From: Alphaproteobacteria bacterium | GTDB taxonomy: Bacteria; Pseudomonadota; Alphaproteobacteria; Caulobacterales; Parvularculaceae | Direction of reading: 5' to 3' | Assembly: GCA_013151255.1 (NCBI GenBank) | Contig: JAADIQ010000110.1 | Span: 1-35,274 of the forward strand | DNA: 35,274 nt | Shown: in pieces, positions 32,567-35,274 of the stretch | Layout of the letters: every line of letters begins with the position of its first letter | How positions within the stretch are numbered: the stretch's first letter is position 1 | Made by a program: the position numbers and the translations under genes | Notes under the pieces: model-generated | The model's input: only the letters and a program-made list of their open reading frames with translations | Database searches by the model: none | Told to the model about the DNA's origin: nothing

Positions 32567-33103
32567 ATGAAGCTAGAGACAATGACAGATGCGGAGCTAC
32601 TGCTGCTGGGGCTGGTCGCTGAAATGCCGCGCCACGGCTATGAGCTGGAGCAGGTGATTGAACAGCGCGGCATGCGCGAATGGACGCAAATTGGCTTTTC
32701 TTCGATCTATTTTGTGCTGGGAAAGCTCGAAAAAGCCGGGTTCCTGGCGGCCGAAACGCCTGCCGGGAGCAAGGCCAGAAAATCGTTTTCAATTACACCA
32801 GCCGGCCGGGCGGCGTTGGTTGCGCAGACGATAGAGGCTCTGAGCAGCTTTCGTCCAACCCACTCATCTGCATTGCTCGGCATGGTTCATTGGCCGGTGC
32901 TGTCGCGTAAGGCGGCGCTCGCGGCGCTCAAAACCCGAGGCGCTGCGGTTGCCCACGAAATGGAACGGTTGGAGCGCATCCGCTTTGGGCGCCAGCCTCT
33001 GCCCGACTTCATCGAAGCGCTGTTTGACTTTTCGGCTGGCCAGTTGGCGGCGGAAAAGACGTGGGTCGCCAACACCCTGGATTACATGACAACAAAGCCC
33101 TGA
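32567..33103 (+). CDS. PadR-family regulator (178 aa)
   Basis: PadR winged helix: LLLLGLVAEMPRHGYELEQVIEQRGMREWTQIGFSSIYFVLGKLEKAGFLAAE, then a C-terminal helical region (HEMERLERIRFG) used for dimerisation. The N-terminus MKLETMTDAELLLL leaves two possible starts, 32567 and 32582; a perfect palindrome directly precedes the first. It is followed after 15 bases by a GyrI-like gene, a partnership common for PadR regulators, in which the small-molecule-binding protein may sense or sequester a ligand. Confidence 0.92.
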   Translation: MKLETMTDAELLLLGLVAEMPRHGYELEQVIEQRGMREWTQIGFSSIYFVLGKLEKAGFLAAETPAGSKARKSFSITPAGRAALVAQTIEALSSFRPTHSSALLGMVHWPVLSRKAALAALKTRGAAVAHEMERLERIRFGRQPLPDFIEALFDFSAGQLAAEKTWVANTLDYMTTKP

Positions 33104-33118
33104 AAGGCGCAGACCGAC

Positions 33119-33733
33119 ATGGACCTCACCAAAGACCGTAAAAAACTTATGGAACTTTATCGGCCCGGTACGGAGGAATTCACCCTCGTTGATGTGCCCG
33201 CGCTGCCGTTCGCGATAATTGACGGGCAAGGCTCGCCGGACCATGGCGCGGGCGCCGATGCGGTAAAAAACCTCTTCACCGCGATTTATCCAATTCGCCG
33301 GCAAGCCAGAGAGCGCATGGGTAAAGCCTTCGTCGAGCCGCCGGTGGAAATGCTCTATTGGGCTGACGACATGCGCGATCTGACTACAGGAAACAAGGAA
33401 AACTGGAAATGGCGGGCGATGGTTACGCTGCCCGTATGGGTCGATGAAGAGATGTTTTCAAACGCCGTCACCCAGGCAAAGGGGCACATGGACGCGGTTC
33501 CAAATACGCTACGTATGGAAACATTCTGTGAGGGTCAATGCACCCAGATCATGCATGTCGGGCAGGCGCAAGAAATCCCCACACTGTTAGAACGGCTCTA
33601 TACGCAATTCCTGCCACGCAACAATCTGGAGCCAATTGGCGCGTATCACGAAATTTACCTTGATGACTGGAGCCGGACGCCCCCGGAGCAGCGCAAGATA
33701 ATATTGCGGCAGCCCGTTCGCCCCAAGCGCTGA
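33119..33733 (+). CDS. GyrI-like small-molecule-binding protein (204 aa)
   Basis: A GyrI-like/SHS2-type domain protein: DLTKDRKKLMELYRPGTEEFTLVDVPALPFAIIDGQGSP, then AVKNLFTAIYPIRR, PPVEMLYWAD, WRAMVTLPVWV and C-terminal GAYHEIYLDDWSRTPPEQ. Such proteins bind hydrophobic or cationic molecules; many are encoded next to MerR, AraC or PadR regulators. The function here is unknown. AAAGGC precedes the ATG. It is the second gene of a PadR operon and is convergent with a TetR gene. Confidence 0.88.
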   Translation: MDLTKDRKKLMELYRPGTEEFTLVDVPALPFAIIDGQGSPDHGAGADAVKNLFTAIYPIRRQARERMGKAFVEPPVEMLYWADDMRDLTTGNKENWKWRAMVTLPVWVDEEMFSNAVTQAKGHMDAVPNTLRMETFCEGQCTQIMHVGQAQEIPTLLERLYTQFLPRNNLEPIGAYHEIYLDDWSRTPPEQRKIILRQPVRPKR

Positions 33734-33810
33734 CGCTCAGCCTGACAAGGAACGGGCCTATGGCTTCGGCCATTATACCGTATACAAACAATAACCATGT
33801 CGGACCGCTA

Positions 33811-34398
33811 TTAATTTTTCTGTAGTTGCAGATTGAGCCGCGGCAGGATATCTGCAAAAGGCGTTTCGCTCGTGTCTATGGTTCCGGCGCGCGCCAGGCT
33901 GGCATAACCCTCCACCAGCGACCAGATTAAAACCTCAACGCCCTTTGGCCCGGCAGAGCCAGTATTGAACGGCGCACAGGCCTCGGCCAGCACTTGATAG
34001 GCGGCGGCCGATGCGGTTTGAAATTCCGGGTCGCAGGAGAAGATCTCATCAGTCATATACATCAGCGCGGCCATCGCCTGGTTGTCTTGGGCAAAGGCCA
34101 GATAGCCATTACAGACCGCCACAAGGCGCGCATGCGGGGTGTTGCTGGCGGCGTCGCGATGTTCAATCATCGTCTGTGTGAAGAGTTTAAACCCTTGCGC
34201 GACAATCGCCGTCATCAACCCCTTAAGGCCGTTGAAATGATGCGCGGGCGCAGCGTGAGAGACCCCGGCCCGGGCGGCGCATTTGCGCAACGTTAAAGCG
34301 CCGTGTCCGCCTTCGGCCAACAGCGCGACGCCAGCCTCGACCAAAGCGGTTTTCAAATTGCCATGATGGCGCGGTTTTGCAGGCTGGCTTGCCGTCAT
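33811..34398 (-). CDS. TetR-family regulator (195 aa)
   Basis: N-terminal HTH: NLKTALVEAGVALLAEGGHGALTLRKCAARAGVSHAAPAHHFNGLKGLMTAI. The C-terminal domain includes EIFSCDPEFQTASAAAYQVL and resembles TetR_C_13/WHG-type ligand domains. ATG 34398 (MTASQPAKPRHH) is chosen over 34494: the longer reading would place a perfect operator palindrome (34419-34435) inside the gene. It is divergent from the DUF2306 membrane gene at 34966, and a second palindrome lies toward that gene, so it probably regulates both. Confidence 0.9.
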   Translation of the reverse strand: MTASQPAKPRHHGNLKTALVEAGVALLAEGGHGALTLRKCAARAGVSHAAPAHHFNGLKGLMTAIVAQGFKLFTQTMIEHRDAASNTPHARLVAVCNGYLAFAQDNQAMAALMYMTDEIFSCDPEFQTASAAAYQVLAEACAPFNTGSAGPKGVEVLIWSLVEGYASLARAGTIDTSETPFADILPRLNLQLQKN

Positions 34399-34418
34399 GG
34401 GGCCGGTGATAGCACCTC

Positions 34419-34435
34419 GCTTGACACTGTCAAGC
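34419..34435. promoter_or_regulatory. TetR operator 1
   Basis: GCTTGACACTGTCAAGC is a perfect 8-1-8 palindrome, 20 bases upstream of the TetR ATG. Its core CTTGACACTGTCAAG recurs at 34533-34547. TTGACA within it may also be a -35 box. Confidence 0.7.
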
Positions 34436-34531
34436 AAGGTGCGCTCGCGTGGCATAGTCAAGCAAATGCAGGCCACTTGATGCTGCCAAGCCAATGCGGG
34501 CCCGCTTGGTACTTTCTAGCAAGCGCAGGTG

Positions 34532-34548
34532 ACTTGACACTGTCAAGT
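34532..34548. promoter_or_regulatory. TetR operator 2
   Basis: ACTTGACACTGTCAAGT is a perfect 8-1-8 palindrome with the same 15-base core as operator 1, starting 113 bases away. Single half sites (TGTCAAG or AGTCAAG) also occur near 34456 and 34583. Confidence 0.7.
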
Positions 34549-34619
34549 TAGTGTGAGATTGAGCATGACATGAACTTTACATTGTCAAGCTGGGCCATTA
34601 TCCGACACGCCACACCATC

Positions 34620-34720
34620 TGGCCCGGCGCATTTCCGACCCGGCGCATTTTCGACCTGGCGCCCCCTTCTACCCGGCGTCTCCTCCGACCCGGCGCCTTT
34701 TCCGACTGGTGCGATCTTTC
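34620..34720. repeat. Imperfect 17-bp tandem array, six units
   Basis: Units begin at 34620, 34637, 34653, 34670, 34687 and 34704; all are 17 bases except the second, which is 16. Consensus is about GACCCGGCGCNTTTTCC. The units are degenerate, so the array is old or under little constraint. Rotated, the unit resembles CTTTTTCGCCCGGCGC, the right arm of hairpin 2 at 25924-25939. Confidence 0.7.
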
Positions 34721-34786
34721 GACAAACGCAGCGCGAGACGGCCCTGCGCCACAGTGAGACCGGTACGGATGAATACGGCCGCTTAG

Positions 34787-34809
34787 AGCGCCGGGCGAAA
34801 AAGCGGGCC
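34787..34809. repeat. Partial two-hairpin repeat (copy 5)
   Basis: AGCGCCGGGCGAAAAAGCGG at 34787-34806, continuing to GGCC, is the complement of GGCCCACTTTTTCGCCCGGCGCT at 25918-25940 with one change. Only one arm is present here, in opposite orientation to the 17-bp array upstream. Confidence 0.55.
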
Positions 34810-34965
34810 TTTTGACAGGGGCAGGGCGAGGCTGGTTTTCGGCTTCGCCGCCAAACTTACAGGTCGGATGCGGCGAGACAGCGCCGAATGTGACGACAAA
34901 CAAACGTGCGTAAAATCCGTATTGGTGCAATCCGATATGGCCAAAAAGAACAGGGAACAACGTCG

Positions 34966-35274
34966 ATGCAGTACGTGTCTAAAGTAAGAGTATTTCTATT
35001 GTGGTTTTTTTCGCTCGCCATTGCGCTCGTCTCCTACCGGTTTGTGGCGCTCGGGCTGGAGCCGGCGTTTCCGGATATGCTGGGGCATATCACCGCTCGG
35101 CGCTTGGCGTTCGTGTTGCACATATCAGCCTCACCCATAGCGCTGGCGCTCGGGCTGTTGCAGTTCCTGCCGCGATTGCGTGGGCGTTATCGCGCTCTCC
35201 ACCGCTGGACCGGGCGCATCTATGTTTTGGCGGTTCTGGTTGGCGGCGTGGCTGCGCTGGTGATGGCGCTCGGC
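34966..35274 (+). CDS. DUF2306 membrane protein, 3' end outside window
   Basis: The frame is open from ATG 34966 to the last base (103 codons, no stop). The protein starts MQYVSKVRVFLLWFF and has membrane spans at about residues 9-30, 48-72 and 85-103. The stretches FVLHISASPIALALGLLQFLPRLRGR and LHRWTGRIYVLAVLVGGVAALVMAL are the DUF2306 pattern, a multi-span family of unknown function. AGGGAAC lies eleven bases upstream. Divergent from TetR with two operators between, so probably repressed by it. At least one more span is expected beyond the window. Confidence 0.82.
   Translation, partial: MQYVSKVRVFLLWFFSLAIALVSYRFVALGLEPAFPDMLGHITARRLAFVLHISASPIALALGLLQFLPRLRGRYRALHRWTGRIYVLAVLVGGVAALVMALG

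Larger units (their letters stand above)
34399..34965. other. 567-base divergent intergenic region, non-coding
   Basis: Lies between the TetR and DUF2306 starts. It contains two operators, a 17-bp imperfect tandem array and a partial two-hairpin repeat arm. The open frames (plus 34570-34815, minus 34598-34960) are low-complexity products of the array and have no start signals; I reject them as genes. Confidence 0.6.

Noticed and set aside
34598-34960. Minus-strand 120-residue frame and plus-strand frame 34570-34815
   Set aside because: Both are translations of the 17-bp array and the repeat arm, low in complexity and without start signals.

Overview
This window looks like chromosomal DNA of a free-living alphaproteobacterium. 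Signs are the GC-rich, GCG-heavy coding sequence, AGGAG-type ribosome sites, the mix of families (DmdC/FadE-like acyl-CoA dehydrogenase, COG4798-like lipoprotein methyltransferase, M19/M20 peptidases, HDAC-like deacylase, XseB, DUF2306 protein), and palindromic intergenic repeats of a style I know from Alphaproteobacteria. The order cannot be fixed from sequence alone; Hyphomonadaceae or Parvularculaceae is only a guess. I found no rRNA, tRNA, CRISPR array, complete insertion sequence or integrase.

Layout. 1-1404: a lower-GC run of small plus-strand genes, with overlapping starts and stops, including a HARE-HTH-like winged-helix protein. 1571-4950: an exported DUF1579-like protein, a TIGR04283/TIGR04282-type glycosyltransferase pair, a membrane-anchored M19 dipeptidase and a convergent small membrane protein. 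4951-5503: non-coding, with an inverted repeat and hexamer clusters. 5504-6966: an ArsR / SRPBCC / DHFR-like operon with its own operator palindrome. 7156-11380: YaaA, a D-2-hydroxyacid dehydrogenase, a lipoprotein methyltransferase and threonylcarbamoyl-AMP synthase. 11517-13316: acyl-CoA dehydrogenase. 13462-14115: an AT-rich orphan membrane protein, probably foreign. 14273-17322: sulfotransferase, secreted M19 dipeptidase, frameshifted metallophosphoesterase. 17644-23851: small ORF, SDR, MOSC protein, M20 peptidase, lipoprotein, HDAC-like deacylase, histidine phosphatase. 23852-30664: an accessory block of small regulator-target modules (TetR with DUF1772/DUF4345, ArsR with a sterol-desaturase-like enzyme, TetR with an AhpD-like protein), a BaiN-type flavoprotein and a frameshifted membrane protein. 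30779-35274: xseB, a beta-propeller protein, a PadR/GyrI-like pair, and a TetR facing a DUF2306 membrane protein cut by the window end.

Two themes stand out. First, at least six regulator genes sit beside readable palindromes, including operator pairs shared by a regulator and its neighbour (26950-26968 with 27342-27360; 34419-34435 with 34532-34548). Second, one family of two-hairpin intergenic repeats appears at five places, with stems that differ in sequence but keep pairing. Some copies carry insertions: a 45-bp tandem array and a CATCCTGAGC-type repeat at 25682-25945, and a long hairpin inside the loop at 32339-32496. A degenerate 17-bp array at 34620-34720 resembles one arm of the same element. 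I see no clearly new multi-gene defence or biosynthetic system. The best candidates for undescribed biology are the orphan protein at 13462, the HARE-HTH mini-operon and the nested repeat family.
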